DNA of 64,000 nucleotides. Origin: Fastidiosipila sp963510375 (GTDB lineage Bacteria > Bacillota > Clostridia > Saccharofermentanales > Fastidiosipilaceae). Below, in pieces: positions 8,845 to 18,120 of this stretch. Position 1 is the first letter of the stretch, and the number at the start of each line of letters is the position of its first letter. The notes under the pieces are model-generated. The model was not told where the DNA came from, did not search any database, and worked only from the letters and a program-made list of their open reading frames with translations. A program made the translations under genes and the position numbers. The stretch spans positions 29,791-93,790 of the forward strand of contig CAUPES010000007.1 in the NCBI GenBank assembly GCA_963510375.1, in the 5' to 3' direction.

Positions 8845-10524
8845 CTACTTATTATTTATTAAACTTGAGATTCTATCTTTCACAACCTCATTCAATTCTA
8901 ATAACTTAGATTTACCAGATGTTCCTTTTGGATATTGTTTGAAGGTAACATTGGATCCAAGAACGGATTTAATAACGTCTTTAACATTTTCTTTGTTTGT
9001 AAGTAATTCCAGCGCTTTAAATAATCTTAAATCTTGTAAAGCTTCATAGAAAACACGTCCTCTAATTGAGTCCAATGCTTCTCCTTTGATTCCTGGATAA
9101 ACAAGATAGGAATCCCCACTTACAAAACCATTCATGGCATCACCTGTAACATATGGGTTAATTAGGTGTCTTGAGAACTGAGAGTTATAGAAGTTAAATC
9201 CCCATTGCAAGAAACCTTCTATATCATATAGATACATCTGTGCACCTATAATTCTATTTCTTGCAGAAGGCATTGATATAATTCTATTACTTACCTCTAA
9301 AACTTGGGCACAACAATAATATGTCCATAGGTTCTCTACTTTATTCTCCAAAAACGGCTCAATTTCATCATTTGTAGGAATTGGTCTATGTACTAAACCT
9401 TTTTCATAGAATTCATAATTACTGAGCGCATCCATAGTTCTCTCTGGTGGCAAATATGGTTCAACTATTTTCTTAGCTTCTGCATAGGTATCAATATTAT
9501 CTAAGTTAGGCTCATCGGAAACGTGCCAATAGGTTCTTTCCCATAAATTTCTAGCTTCAAGATATTCGCGCATTGCAGTCAAAAGTTGTTGCAAAAACTC
9601 TCTATACTCAGGACTTGTTGCCTTAGTATGCCAGCCAAACAACTTTTCTTCCTTGCCATCTACTTTGGCAATTATCTTTGGACAGGCAACCGCCCCCCAT
9701 TGAGTGAATAAATGTGCCATTTCAAAATATTTAATACCTCGGCTCAACGCTAGATCAATCCAGCGATCCAACTTATCAAAGTTAAAGTTATATTTATCAC
9801 CATTCTTCTCAATTTCCAACAACTGAATAGTGGTTCTCTCTCCACCAACTTGTGTGTCGAGAGGTGGTGTAAATATCGGTGTTAACAATAAGTTGACCCC
9901 ATTTCTAACAGCAGCTTGCATATGAATATCAATAAGCTCCCAATGTCTTTCGGAGAAAACTTCAACATTATAATAATCTGCAACAGTATCTGCATGGAAC
10001 CATTGTGTATGAATCAGTTCTTGTTCAGGCAACTGCTGATCCAATATTTCAATTTCTAATTCATCAGACCAGATTAACTCATCTTTATCTAATGACTTTA
10101 TATTCAATTTAATATTATATTTCCCTGCAGACATATTCTCTGGGACTAATACACGGAACCACAGACTACGCCATTGATTAGCATAAGGTCTGAAAATATT
10201 AGTTTTTTTGGGAACCAATAAATCTGGTGCCAATCTAGGATCAGTAAATAAATAATCATCATCTACTCTATCTAAATAAGCTGGCAACGTCACAGGTACT
10301 AATTCGACACGCTCAACACTAATATCCAAACCTTCATCTGAAACGAGTTCATAAGTAAGATCTGGTAAATATAGAGAACCACTTTTATATTCAAAAACAT
10401 AAGCTAACTGAAAGTTAAATACTTCCCCTTTTAGCAGTTTAATCTTCTTGTCTTTAAGACTATCCGGTTCTTGTTCTGGAAAAACTTTCACCAATGAATC
10501 AATTAATTTGAACTTAAAACTCAT
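8845..10524 (-). CDS. GH123-like glycoside hydrolase (DUF4091 domain)
   Basis: 559 residues. The N-terminal third is beta-rich; from about residue 170 a TIM barrel matches the DUF4091/GH123 catalytic family. The motif TYWHVSDEPN gives an adjacent Asp337-Glu338 pair, the arrangement used by GH123 beta-N-acetylgalactosaminidases for substrate-assisted catalysis. No signal peptide is present, so it should be cytoplasmic. GGAGG precedes the ATG at 10524. It is the first gene on the minus strand of the sugar locus. True GH123 activity has been shown for few members; many DUF4091 proteins are uncharacterised, so the substrate is open. Family placement is firm, activity moderate. Confidence 0.8.
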   Translation of the reverse strand: MSFKFKLIDSLVKVFPEQEPDSLKDKKIKLLKGEVFNFQLAYVFEYKSGSLYLPDLTYELVSDEGLDISVERVELVPVTLPAYLDRVDDDYLFTDPRLAPDLLVPKKTNIFRPYANQWRSLWFRVLVPENMSAGKYNIKLNIKSLDKDELIWSDELEIEILDQQLPEQELIHTQWFHADTVADYYNVEVFSERHWELIDIHMQAAVRNGVNLLLTPIFTPPLDTQVGGERTTIQLLEIEKNGDKYNFNFDKLDRWIDLALSRGIKYFEMAHLFTQWGAVACPKIIAKVDGKEEKLFGWHTKATSPEYREFLQQLLTAMREYLEARNLWERTYWHVSDEPNLDNIDTYAEAKKIVEPYLPPERTMDALSNYEFYEKGLVHRPIPTNDEIEPFLENKVENLWTYYCCAQVLEVSNRIISMPSARNRIIGAQMYLYDIEGFLQWGFNFYNSQFSRHLINPYVTGDAMNGFVSGDSYLVYPGIKGEALDSIRGRVFYEALQDLRLFKALELLTNKENVKDVIKSVLGSNVTFKQYPKGTSGKSKLLELNEVVKDRISSLINNK

Positions 10525-10564
10525 TTCGCCTCCAAAAATTAAAATATTTTTCTATTAATTTCGT

Positions 10565-10792
10565 TTAATATCTAAATTTTCTATTATTATTACTATTTCT
10601 TCTTTGTTCCAAAAACTTCTTTACATCAAAAGCAAGCCCTATCATGAGTGCAATGATAGAGCTTACGATTAAGATAATATACAAAGCCTTTGGAAGCTCC
10701 CATACTTTAGAATTTATTAGTTCTGTTGCTACTAAAGCTAACAAACCAATCCACAAAGCCCAGTTTACTTCTGTTTGATTTTGTTTTTGCAT
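10565..10792 (-). CDS. Small two-helix membrane protein, unknown function
   Basis: 75 residues with two hydrophobic segments (WALWIGLLALVATELI and ALYIILIVSSIIALMIGLAF) and a basic, Asn/Arg-rich tail, so both ends are likely cytoplasmic. AGGGTAATT precedes the ATG. It starts 14 bp after the mscL stop on the same strand, so the two are probably co-transcribed. I do not recognise the family. A link to the mechanosensitive channel is suggested only by position. Confidence 0.65.
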   Translation of the reverse strand: MQKQNQTEVNWALWIGLLALVATELINSKVWELPKALYIILIVSSIIALMIGLAFDVKKFLEQRRNSNNNRKFRY

Positions 10793-10806
10793 AATTACCC
10801 TATTTA

Positions 10807-11205
10807 TTATTTATTTTTTAAAAGATCTCTAATCTCTGTTAGTAATACTTCTTCTTTGCTTGGAGCTGCTTCTTCTACTACTTCTTCAGCAGCTGCTTCT
10901 TCCTCTTGTTTTTTGCTTAATTTTTGCAAAGAGTTTAATCCTTTAATTACAAAGAATAGAACAAGAGCAATAATTAAGAAGCTAATGATAGCATTGATAA
11001 AGTTACCTAACATAACTTCAGCAGTACCAATCTTAATTACTAATTGTGAGAAATCCGCCTGACCAATCAATAGACCAATAAATGGTGAAATAATGTCATT
11101 AACTAATGAGTTAACAATTGCTGTAAATGCAGCACCCATTACCATACCTACTGCCAAGTCAAGAATATTACCTTTTGCAATAAATTCTTTAAATTCTTTC
11201 CACAT
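10807..11205 (-). CDS. mscL: Large-conductance mechanosensitive channel
   Basis: 132 residues. It begins MWKEFKEFIAKGNILDLAVG, the conserved amphipathic N-helix and TM1 start of MscL, with TM2 around residues 68-90 and a charged C-terminal helix. MscL is a homopentameric membrane pore that opens under hypo-osmotic shock. The stretch between 95 and 120 is rich in Glu and Ala, as in the cytoplasmic bundle of the family. AAAGGTAATCTT precedes the ATG at 11205. Confidence 0.97.
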   Translation of the reverse strand: MWKEFKEFIAKGNILDLAVGMVMGAAFTAIVNSLVNDIISPFIGLLIGQADFSQLVIKIGTAEVMLGNFINAIISFLIIALVLFFVIKGLNSLQKLSKKQEEEAAAEEVVEEAAPSKEEVLLTEIRDLLKNK

Positions 11206-11302
11206 AAGATTACCTTTTCCATTTCCCTTTCTCTATATTTATATCATTCTCTCATATTCGCTAAACTTTTACATAAGATTATAGGCATCTATGTAAATGC
11301 TT

Positions 11303-12220
11303 CTAAGGAATGATCTTGCCACTAGCTCTGTATATTTCGTACCATTCCTCACGAGTTAACTTAAACTTACATGCTTCAACAGTATCTTCTAAGCGTTTAA
11401 CTTTAGTTGTACCAAGAACTACTTGAATTTGAGCTGGATGTCTTAATATCCAAGCTGCTGCAACAGCACTAGGATTTGTATTATATTTATTTGCAATCTC
11501 CTCGAGTTTCTCGTTTAATTCTGCATACTCAGGATCATTCATGAAAGTCCCCTTGAGATCACTTCTTTGGAATGGTGACCATGCCTGTAGGCGAATATCA
11601 TTCAATTGAGAATACTGCAAAGTCCCAGCAGAATAATCTATTGCTTCTGGTACCGCTCTATTAACATTAATTCCTACATCAACCATATTTGAGTGACTTA
11701 TACTAAATTGCATTTGATTGAACTTTGGTTTGAGCTCATCAGATAAACAGCGATTTAACAACTCAATCTGGTATGGATTGTAGTTACTTACACCGAAATG
11801 TTCCACCTTACCTTCATCATGCAACTTGGTAAAAGCCTCCGCAACCTGCTCTGGCTCTATCAAAGCATCTGGCCTATGTAACAGTAGTATATCGATATAA
11901 TCAAGACCTAGTCTTTGCAAGCTTCCATCAACTGATTCTAAAATATGTTTGCTAGATGCATCATATCTGCCTGGTCTAATTGAAGCTTTCGTTTGTAGGA
12001 TATAATCTTCTCTTGGAACATCCTTTAGTGCTTTTCCTAAAACAATATCACTGTCCCCACCAGCATAAATATCAGCTGTATCGAACATGTTCACGCCTAA
12101 CTCAAGAGCTCTCTTCACAAGGGCATTTGCGTCTTCTTGTGAAACTCCAGGTAATCTCATCACACCTAGAACTATCTCTGGAACTTTAACTGTTTCATTT
12201 ACCGCTTTAAAATATCTCAT
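11303..12220 (-). CDS. Aldo/keto reductase (YdhF-like)
   Basis: 305 residues forming one AKR barrel. The catalytic tetrad is visible: Asp and Tyr in DTADIYAGG, Lys in LQTKASIRPG and His in DILLLHRPD. HFGVSNYNPYQIELL and VLGTTKVKRLEDT are the usual cofactor-side motifs. Such enzymes reduce carbonyls with NADPH; the substrate is unknown. AAGGAGGT precedes the ATG. It stands alone, with the mnmA terminator upstream and mscL downstream. Confidence 0.92.
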   Translation of the reverse strand: MRYFKAVNETVKVPEIVLGVMRLPGVSQEDANALVKRALELGVNMFDTADIYAGGDSDIVLGKALKDVPREDYILQTKASIRPGRYDASSKHILESVDGSLQRLGLDYIDILLLHRPDALIEPEQVAEAFTKLHDEGKVEHFGVSNYNPYQIELLNRCLSDELKPKFNQMQFSISHSNMVDVGINVNRAVPEAIDYSAGTLQYSQLNDIRLQAWSPFQRSDLKGTFMNDPEYAELNEKLEEIANKYNTNPSAVAAAWILRHPAQIQVVLGTTKVKRLEDTVEACKFKLTREEWYEIYRASGKIIP

Positions 12221-12320
12221 CTGAACCTCCTTAAGTGCTTTATATATAATTTACTACATAATCGTAAGTCGTTCCAATTCCTAGACATCTTTTTTGGAAA
12301 ACTACTCAGATAACCCACAT

Positions 12321-12348
12321 AAAAAATCCTGTGCATTAGGCACAGGAT
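12321..12348 (-). terminator. Intrinsic terminator after mnmA
   Basis: A 9-bp perfect stem (ATCCTGTGC / GCACAGGAT) with a 5-base loop, followed on the minus strand by six T residues. It sits about 35 bp after the mnmA stop and ends the cysteine desulfurase-mnmA transcript. Confidence 0.88.
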
Positions 12349-12382
12349 AGATATTATTTGGTAATTGCTTTAAACAAATTTT

Positions 12383-13495
12383 TTAAACGTACTGTCTTTT
12401 TTCGCCATCCATATAAGCAGCATCTATAGTTGCTCCACCAAGACATTCTTCCCCTGAGTAAAAGACTATAGACTGACCAGGAGTGACGGAGCGTGCTAAG
12501 TCTGGAAAATATACTCTACATTTATTATTTTCCAGGACTTCTACTCTACATGGGATATCTTTTTGGCGATAACGAATCTTACAAGTTAGCTCTAAGTTCT
12601 TCTCTGTTTGTGGAACGATGAAATTAAGATCAGAAGCCTCAAGCATGTCAGAATACAGCAAAGGATTATCGAACCCCTGGCCAACGTATAGTGTATTTGT
12701 TTCAATATCTTTGCCTACAACAAACCAAGGTTCATTTGAATCACCGCCACCGCCAATTCCTAAACCATGTCTTTGACCAATAGTATAGTACATTAGTCCG
12801 GCATGCTCGCCTTTATCCTCTCCATCAATAGTCAACATCTTCCCTGGCTTAGCTGGCAAGTAGTTAGATAAAAATTCATTAAAATCTCTCTCTCCAATAA
12901 AGCAAATCCCAGTAGAGTCTTTCTTATCAGCAGTAGGCAAATTATATTTATGAGCTAGCTCACGAACTTCTTTTTTGTCCAGATCACCGACTGGGAAAAT
13001 AATATTTTGTAATTGTTCTTGACTTAATTGATTTAAGAAATAACTTTGATCCTTATTATTATCTACCCCTCTAAGCAAATGAGTCTTTCCATCACTTCTA
13101 TCTACTCTGGCATAATGTCCTGTAGCTACATAATCTGCACCTATTTCCATAGCGTAATCCAAGAAAGCTCGGAATTTAATTTCTTTATTGCACATTACAT
13201 CTGGATTAGGGGTTCTGTTCAACTTATATTCATCTAGAAAATAAGAGAAAACTCTATCTTTATACTCTTTTTCAAAGTTAATTGAATAGTAAGGCACGCC
13301 CAAGGTATTACAAACATCGACAACATCTTTGTAATCTTCAGTTGCAGTGCAGTGTCCATTCTCATCAGTATCGTCCCAGTTTTTCATGAAAATACCAATA
13401 ACGTCATACCCTTGATCTCTTAACAAAGCCATAGCTACTGATGAATCAACACCACCACTCATTCCTACTACTACTTTTGCTTTCTTTTCTTCCAT
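12383..13495 (-). CDS. mnmA: tRNA-specific 2-thiouridylase
   Basis: 370 residues. MnmA makes 2-thiouridine at position 34 of Glu, Gln and Lys tRNAs. The ATP-binding SGGVDSS loop is at 13-19. The two catalytic cysteines are Cys102 (in MCNKEIKF) and Cys198 (in STGICFIGERDF), at the positions known from E. coli. HYARVDR and YTIGQRHGLGIGG are also conserved. It follows a cysteine desulfurase gene by about 70 bp on the same strand; that enzyme very likely supplies the sulfur directly, as in Gram-positives that lack the Tus relay. Confidence 0.97.
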   Translation of the reverse strand: MEEKKAKVVVGMSGGVDSSVAMALLRDQGYDVIGIFMKNWDDTDENGHCTATEDYKDVVDVCNTLGVPYYSINFEKEYKDRVFSYFLDEYKLNRTPNPDVMCNKEIKFRAFLDYAMEIGADYVATGHYARVDRSDGKTHLLRGVDNNKDQSYFLNQLSQEQLQNIIFPVGDLDKKEVRELAHKYNLPTADKKDSTGICFIGERDFNEFLSNYLPAKPGKMLTIDGEDKGEHAGLMYYTIGQRHGLGIGGGGDSNEPWFVVGKDIETNTLYVGQGFDNPLLYSDMLEASDLNFIVPQTEKNLELTCKIRYRQKDIPCRVEVLENNKCRVYFPDLARSVTPGQSIVFYSGEECLGGATIDAAYMDGEKRQYV

Positions 13496-13565
13496 AATAT
13501 TTTCCTTTTTATATCTCGTAAAGCATCAATCAACTACTTTTTTCCTATTTCTCAAGATAAAACTG

Positions 13566-14696
13566 CTAACTTAAACTAGCAATAACTTCTACAAATCTAT
13601 CTATATCTGCTTTTGTGCTAAAAATTCCCAAGGATAAACGTAAACTCTCATCAACTCTTGGATCTTCTGCTCCAAACATAGACACCAAAACTCTACTAGG
13701 CTCCAATGCACCTGCAGCACAAGCAGATCCAGCTGATACTTCTACTCCAGCCATATCTAATCTAATCAGAGCCTGACTGGATTTTATCCCTTTGAAGTGA
13801 ATATTATGAACCCCAAGGTATTTTTTTGCTGTAGCATTTAGTTCATATTTAATATTTGCTGAATCTAGTTGTGCAAAAAGATATTCAGATAATTTTTCTA
13901 TCTTAGCTTCACTATCTAATCTTTCTGCTTGAGCGAGTTCTAAAGCTCTGGCAAAACCACTAGCTAATGCAAGACTCTCTGTCCCTGCTCTATGTGAATT
14001 CTCCTGATGTCCACCAAGTTGCAAGGCCTGTAAGTTAGTACTTGGATCTTGATACGCTAAACCAATTCCTTTGGGTCCGTAGATTTTGTGAGCCGTTATG
14101 CTGAATGCATCTGCTTCTATATCACCTGCATTCAAGTCAATTTTACCTGCTGCTTGTACATAATCTGTATGGAAGAAAATCCCCTTTTCTTTCAACAAGT
14201 CTGCAATATCTTGGACAGGCATAATCACTCCAGTCTCGTTATTAACTGTCATTAATGAAACCAGTGCAGTTTCATCATGCAAGGTTTCAGCAAGATCCTC
14301 TATTAAATACGTCCCTGACTTGTCCAAAGGCAAATATGACACCACAAAACCTTCTTTTTCTAGACTTTTGAAAACTTCATAGACCGAAGGGTGCTCAGCT
14401 TCTCCAGTAATTAAATGATTACCTCTACCCTCATTTCTAAGTCTATACGCATTTGATCTAATTATTAAGTTATTTGCTTCTGTCGCCCCAGATGTAAAAG
14501 TTACACCTTTTGGATTAACTGCTAAAGATTTGGCAAGGCTTTGTCTTGCAGATTCCAGCTCTGCCCTAGCAGCTCGACCGCTCGCATATTGCGATGATGG
14601 ATTCCCCCAAAATTCAAGAGCAGTTTCAGACATTATTTCAAAAACTTCCTTACGCAAAGGTGTCGTAGCTGCATAATCTAAATATGTTTTATTCAT
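13566..14696 (-). CDS. Cysteine desulfurase (IscS/NifS-like)
   Basis: 376 residues, class V PLP enzyme. YLDYAATTPLR begins the protein; His102 is in EHPSV, the PLP lysine is Lys204 in TAHKIYGPKG, and the catalytic Cys326 lies in SAGSACAAG. It takes sulfur from cysteine, leaving a persulfide and alanine. Its place directly before mnmA suggests it serves tRNA thiolation (YrvO-like), though a wider role in Fe-S assembly is possible. AGGAAGTT precedes the ATG. Confidence 0.95.
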   Translation of the reverse strand: MNKTYLDYAATTPLRKEVFEIMSETALEFWGNPSSQYASGRAARAELESARQSLAKSLAVNPKGVTFTSGATEANNLIIRSNAYRLRNEGRGNHLITGEAEHPSVYEVFKSLEKEGFVVSYLPLDKSGTYLIEDLAETLHDETALVSLMTVNNETGVIMPVQDIADLLKEKGIFFHTDYVQAAGKIDLNAGDIEADAFSITAHKIYGPKGIGLAYQDPSTNLQALQLGGHQENSHRAGTESLALASGFARALELAQAERLDSEAKIEKLSEYLFAQLDSANIKYELNATAKKYLGVHNIHFKGIKSSQALIRLDMAGVEVSAGSACAAGALEPSRVLVSMFGAEDPRVDESLRLSLGIFSTKADIDRFVEVIASLS

Positions 14697-14757
14697 AACT
14701 TCCTACCTAGTTGATTAAACAATCTAATTTATTAAGTACTTTAATTTACCTAGCGTT

Positions 14758-16086
14758 TTACTTTATTAACCAATCCCAATCAAACTCTACATATTTCAAG
14801 TTAACTTTACCATCTTTATCATCTTCTTCATAAAGAAGTGCAAAATTATCCTCATCTAACTGGGTTAAGCAAGAATATTGATAACGAGTATCATTGATAA
14901 ACTTCTCACTTATACATTCAATATTTCTTTCATCGTGAACTATACATAGTTTAACAGAACCGTTAGTACGATCTGGACCATGAGGATTAGAAACTATAAT
15001 ATACTCTTTGCCTTCTCTCTCGAAGTGTAATACTGAGACTTGGCAGTATGCTTCACATTTGAAGTCCAGGGCAAGTAACTCATCTTCCCATGTTTCTGCG
15101 TTATCATAGGAGATGGCGTACTTAACTTTATCCGAATAATTACGCATAAAGACTAAGATCGCTCCATTATTTACTTGAACTAATTGAGCTTCTGAAACTT
15201 CTTGCTTAATGTCGCCCACTGCACTGATAGTAGTCTTAGTATCATTTGGTGATGCACCTCTTTGCCAGGTCTTGCCTTCATCATCTGAATAAACAGTTGC
15301 TGTAGATTGATGATTGGTCAAAGTATCTGTGAAATATACTGGAAAAACTAAACGACCATTCTGCAACTCAAGACCAACACCTGGACCAGTGCCCAAGAAT
15401 CTCATCCACTCGGCTTTCACTTCCCCAGTGATATTGCGAGGTAATTCCCAAGTTAGACCATCATCATCTGAATACGTGTACCATATATTAGAAGTTTGAT
15501 AAGTTTTTAGCGGTGAGTTCTTCAAGAAAACATTGCCCAAAACTTTGTCCTGATGAGTTAGTGTCCCTAGATTTGTAAAAGGCATCTCATCTTCCAATTG
15601 AACCTTGTATAAGGTTACGTTGTCAAAAGCATCATATACCACACCATTTTCTCTAATAGTATAGCTATGACCGAATTCATCATAAAGAGCTTGATACATC
15701 TTACCGTCTATATTTACAAACCCTGACCCATTTTTTGCTGACCAGAAATTTCCACCTTCACGGAACATGTCGATAAGCAGATGAATTCTACCCTTGTGTT
15801 TACCTTGTTTCTGCACAAGCAAACTCATATCTATCAAGAATGCGTAATCGTTATCGTCTCCAGCTGGCAAGTCGATAATTGTGATATTGTCATCAAATTC
15901 TGTAGCTCCCTCTGGTCGACGACGAATTACGGCATTAATGTCGCCCCAATCTTCTTGGTTCGTTATACGCTTGTCTGCACCTGTAATTACTGTACCATCA
16001 AGTGTTTTCACTAGTGCCGGTATTCTATAGAATCCTGAACCATCATAGCCTGGGTAAAAAAGATTCTCTATTTTATCAATATTCAT
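14758..16086 (-). CDS. Exo-alpha-sialidase, GH33-type, no signal peptide
   Basis: 442 residues with a six-bladed propeller pattern. It has the YRIP motif (Arg21), a catalytic Asp49 within DWGDINAVIRR, three Asp boxes at about 206-213, 267-274 and 326-333, Glu299, Arg315 and Arg401 completing the arginine triad, and a Tyr404 nucleophile in YQYSCL. It should remove terminal sialic acid from glycans. It lacks a signal peptide and any LPxTG or binding module, so it probably acts in the cytoplasm on imported sialyl-oligosaccharides. The ribosome site is weak. An LplA-like binding-protein gene lies upstream, separated by a stem-loop. No nan catabolic genes are in the window. Confidence 0.9.
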   Translation of the reverse strand: MNIDKIENLFYPGYDGSGFYRIPALVKTLDGTVITGADKRITNQEDWGDINAVIRRRPEGATEFDDNITIIDLPAGDDNDYAFLIDMSLLVQKQGKHKGRIHLLIDMFREGGNFWSAKNGSGFVNIDGKMYQALYDEFGHSYTIRENGVVYDAFDNVTLYKVQLEDEMPFTNLGTLTHQDKVLGNVFLKNSPLKTYQTSNIWYTYSDDDGLTWELPRNITGEVKAEWMRFLGTGPGVGLELQNGRLVFPVYFTDTLTNHQSTATVYSDDEGKTWQRGASPNDTKTTISAVGDIKQEVSEAQLVQVNNGAILVFMRNYSDKVKYAISYDNAETWEDELLALDFKCEAYCQVSVLHFEREGKEYIIVSNPHGPDRTNGSVKLCIVHDERNIECISEKFINDTRYQYSCLTQLDEDNFALLYEEDDKDGKVNLKYVEFDWDWLIK

Positions 16087-16146
16087 TATATTTGCCTAAC
16101 CTTCTACTACTTCGTAATATATCATCTATTTCTGTTCTTGTAATTT

Positions 16147-16174
16147 AAAGGCTTTGTATTACTACAAAGCCTTT
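16147..16174 (-). terminator. Strong stem-loop between the LplA-like binding protein and the sialidase
   Basis: Perfect 12-bp stem (AAAGGCTTTGTA and its complement) with a TTAC loop. It lies 38 bp after the binding-protein stop and about 60 bp before the sialidase start. The minus-strand tail is TTTAAATTAC, so termination may be partial, allowing lower-level sialidase expression by readthrough. Confidence 0.7.
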
Positions 16175-16211
16175 ATTTCATTTTATCAAAGCATATTTAA
16201 TCTAAGTGTGA

Positions 16212-17738
16212 TTATTTTTTAGCAGCCAAGAATTCATCAATTTGTTTCTGGGCTTCTTCTATTACTTTTTCAACTCCTACAGCTTCCATCTCTTTAAGCA
16301 TTTCTTCTAATGCTTGATCTGGATTTGTTGAGCCAGTATTTAGAGCGCTGAAATATTTCTCAGTAACATTTTCTAAACCTGCAATTTCTGTTTCAACATT
16401 ATCAGGGTTAAATACGAAACCTAAAATTGGAGAAGTCTCTGCTTTTGCATTTTGCTCAGCAACTTTTAGCCATTGATCTTCTGGGTTTGGATCCTCTACG
16501 TATAAGTTCATAAATTGTCCTTGAGAATAGCTAGGAACATTATATTTCTTAGCTCCATCTTCAGTTCTAATGACTGTATTTTCTTTGCCTTCAACTTTTT
16601 TAAAGTGAACGCCTTCTATACCATAGTTGAATAAGTTTCTGAGATATTTATCTACGTTTATTCTTTCAAGCAATTTAATCGCAGCTTCTTGGTTTGAACT
16701 ACCTGCACTTATAACCATATATGATCCTTGAATAGTACCTGATGTATACATAGGTCCTAAACGAGGATTAGTTACAACAGGAGCTCCATGACTATATTTG
16801 CCCCAGCCAACTTCTGCACCTGGGAATCCTTGAGCTGAGAAGATATTATTATCTCCTTTAGGAACTTCGTCCAAAGTACCAGCATCAGGGTTAATGTAAC
16901 CTAATTCGTGCCATTTTGCTAAAGTTCTGAATTTATTTTTAACTTGCTCTTCTGCATAAATATTTACTGCTTTAGTAGTACCAAATAGAACACCTATTCC
17001 ACCTGCTAGAGGTTCATATTCAAAGTTAAGGGAATTAATTCCACTTTTATTCAAATACATTGGATACATTTGAGGATTCTCTTTTTTTAGCAACTCTAGC
17101 ACTGGAGTCATATCATCCAGGGAAACGATTTTTTTATAATCTATATTATATTTATTAACCATCTCTTCATCCCAAACCCAATATTGTGTTGCTGATGAAT
17201 CTTTATAAGCCGGAACACCAAATATAGCACCGCTACCAAGAGTTACACCTTGCCAGACATCTTTCGGAATCAATGCTTCTAGATTAGGTGCAGCTGGTAA
17301 AAGTTTACTAATATCTGCAAATAAACCATGATGGATAAATCTATTAACACCTGTTATCGGAGAACCAAAAGCTATGTCGTATTTTTCACCACCATTAATA
17401 ATAGTATTCATATTTGAACCATAGTCGCTCCAGCTCATATAGGTTATATCTAAAGATATATTCATTTTTTCTTTGAGATATTCATTAATTTTTTCTTGTA
17501 CCTTCTTTAGATCTTCAGGAGCAGTTCCAACAGTATAATAACTCAAAGCAGCACCCTTACCGTCATAATTTGGTAAGTTCTCGGCTTCAAAATCCAATTT
17601 AGCTGGATTTACCTGAACTTCATCATTACTTTTGTTTACCTCTTGACTACCCTTGTCATTTGCCTTATTACATGCAACTAATGACAGAGCTAAAGTTAAA
17701 GCTAAACTTGCACTTAGTATCTTCTTAAGATTTCTCAT
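16212..17738 (-). CDS. Extracellular solute-binding lipoprotein, LplA-like, without permeases
   Basis: 508 residues. The signal peptide ends in the lipobox LVAC (Cys23). The long type 1 solute-binding domain, with YYTVGTAPEDLKKVQEKINEYL near the start and a C-terminal region resembling DUF3502, matches the LplA/YtcQ class used for complex oligosaccharides. These proteins normally work with LplB and LplC-type permeases; none is encoded nearby, and only a fragment of an LplC-like permease exists at 58.7 kb. Context with the sialidase suggests a sialylated or other host glycan ligand. AGAGGA precedes the ATG. Confidence 0.9.
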   Translation of the reverse strand: MRNLKKILSASLALTLALSLVACNKANDKGSQEVNKSNDEVQVNPAKLDFEAENLPNYDGKGAALSYYTVGTAPEDLKKVQEKINEYLKEKMNISLDITYMSWSDYGSNMNTIINGGEKYDIAFGSPITGVNRFIHHGLFADISKLLPAAPNLEALIPKDVWQGVTLGSGAIFGVPAYKDSSATQYWVWDEEMVNKYNIDYKKIVSLDDMTPVLELLKKENPQMYPMYLNKSGINSLNFEYEPLAGGIGVLFGTTKAVNIYAEEQVKNKFRTLAKWHELGYINPDAGTLDEVPKGDNNIFSAQGFPGAEVGWGKYSHGAPVVTNPRLGPMYTSGTIQGSYMVISAGSSNQEAAIKLLERINVDKYLRNLFNYGIEGVHFKKVEGKENTVIRTEDGAKKYNVPSYSQGQFMNLYVEDPNPEDQWLKVAEQNAKAETSPILGFVFNPDNVETEIAGLENVTEKYFSALNTGSTNPDQALEEMLKEMEAVGVEKVIEEAQKQIDEFLAAKK

Positions 17739-18120
17739 AATCTTTTTCCTCTTTCCCTTTCCTTCTCTTTGAACAAAAATTATTTCCTTTAACCAACGAA
17801 CGAGTGTTGGTATAAATGTGATCTCAATTACATGTTAAGCTATTTAGAATAATATCTCTATGTTTTTTATTTTAAGAAAGCACTTCAAGACTTTAAAAAC
17901 ATATATAGATATAAGATATAAAGATGAAAGAGCCTCTTGTCACGAATATGATGCAATATCCGTGACAAAGAGAATTGTAATGATAATGAATTCATATATG
18001 TAAACAATATCAGACATAATAAATAATTTTGGCTCAGGTAAAGTACTTTTTTTGCAATGACTTTTTAGATATCACTTCAAATTTAGAATAAAAAAAGTAA
18101 ATCCAGGCGAAATTGCAATC
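17739..18120. other. Long intergenic region upstream of the LplA-like gene
   Basis: 382 bp without an intact gene. It holds the likely minus-strand promoter (TATTAT near 17851), a short inverted repeat CCAAC-8-GTTGG at about 17793-17810 that could be an operator, and a strong orphan hairpin at 17934-17972. The right part (from about 18061) is in frame with the MFS remnant. Confidence 0.5.
17934..17972. terminator. Orphan hairpin upstream of the LplA-like gene
   Basis: Arms CTCTTGTCACG and CGTGACAAAGAG pair with one bulge, and an inner ATAT/ATAT pair extends the stem. No intact gene ends here on either strand, so it is probably the leftover terminator of a deleted gene or a regulatory structure. 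Confidence 0.5.
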
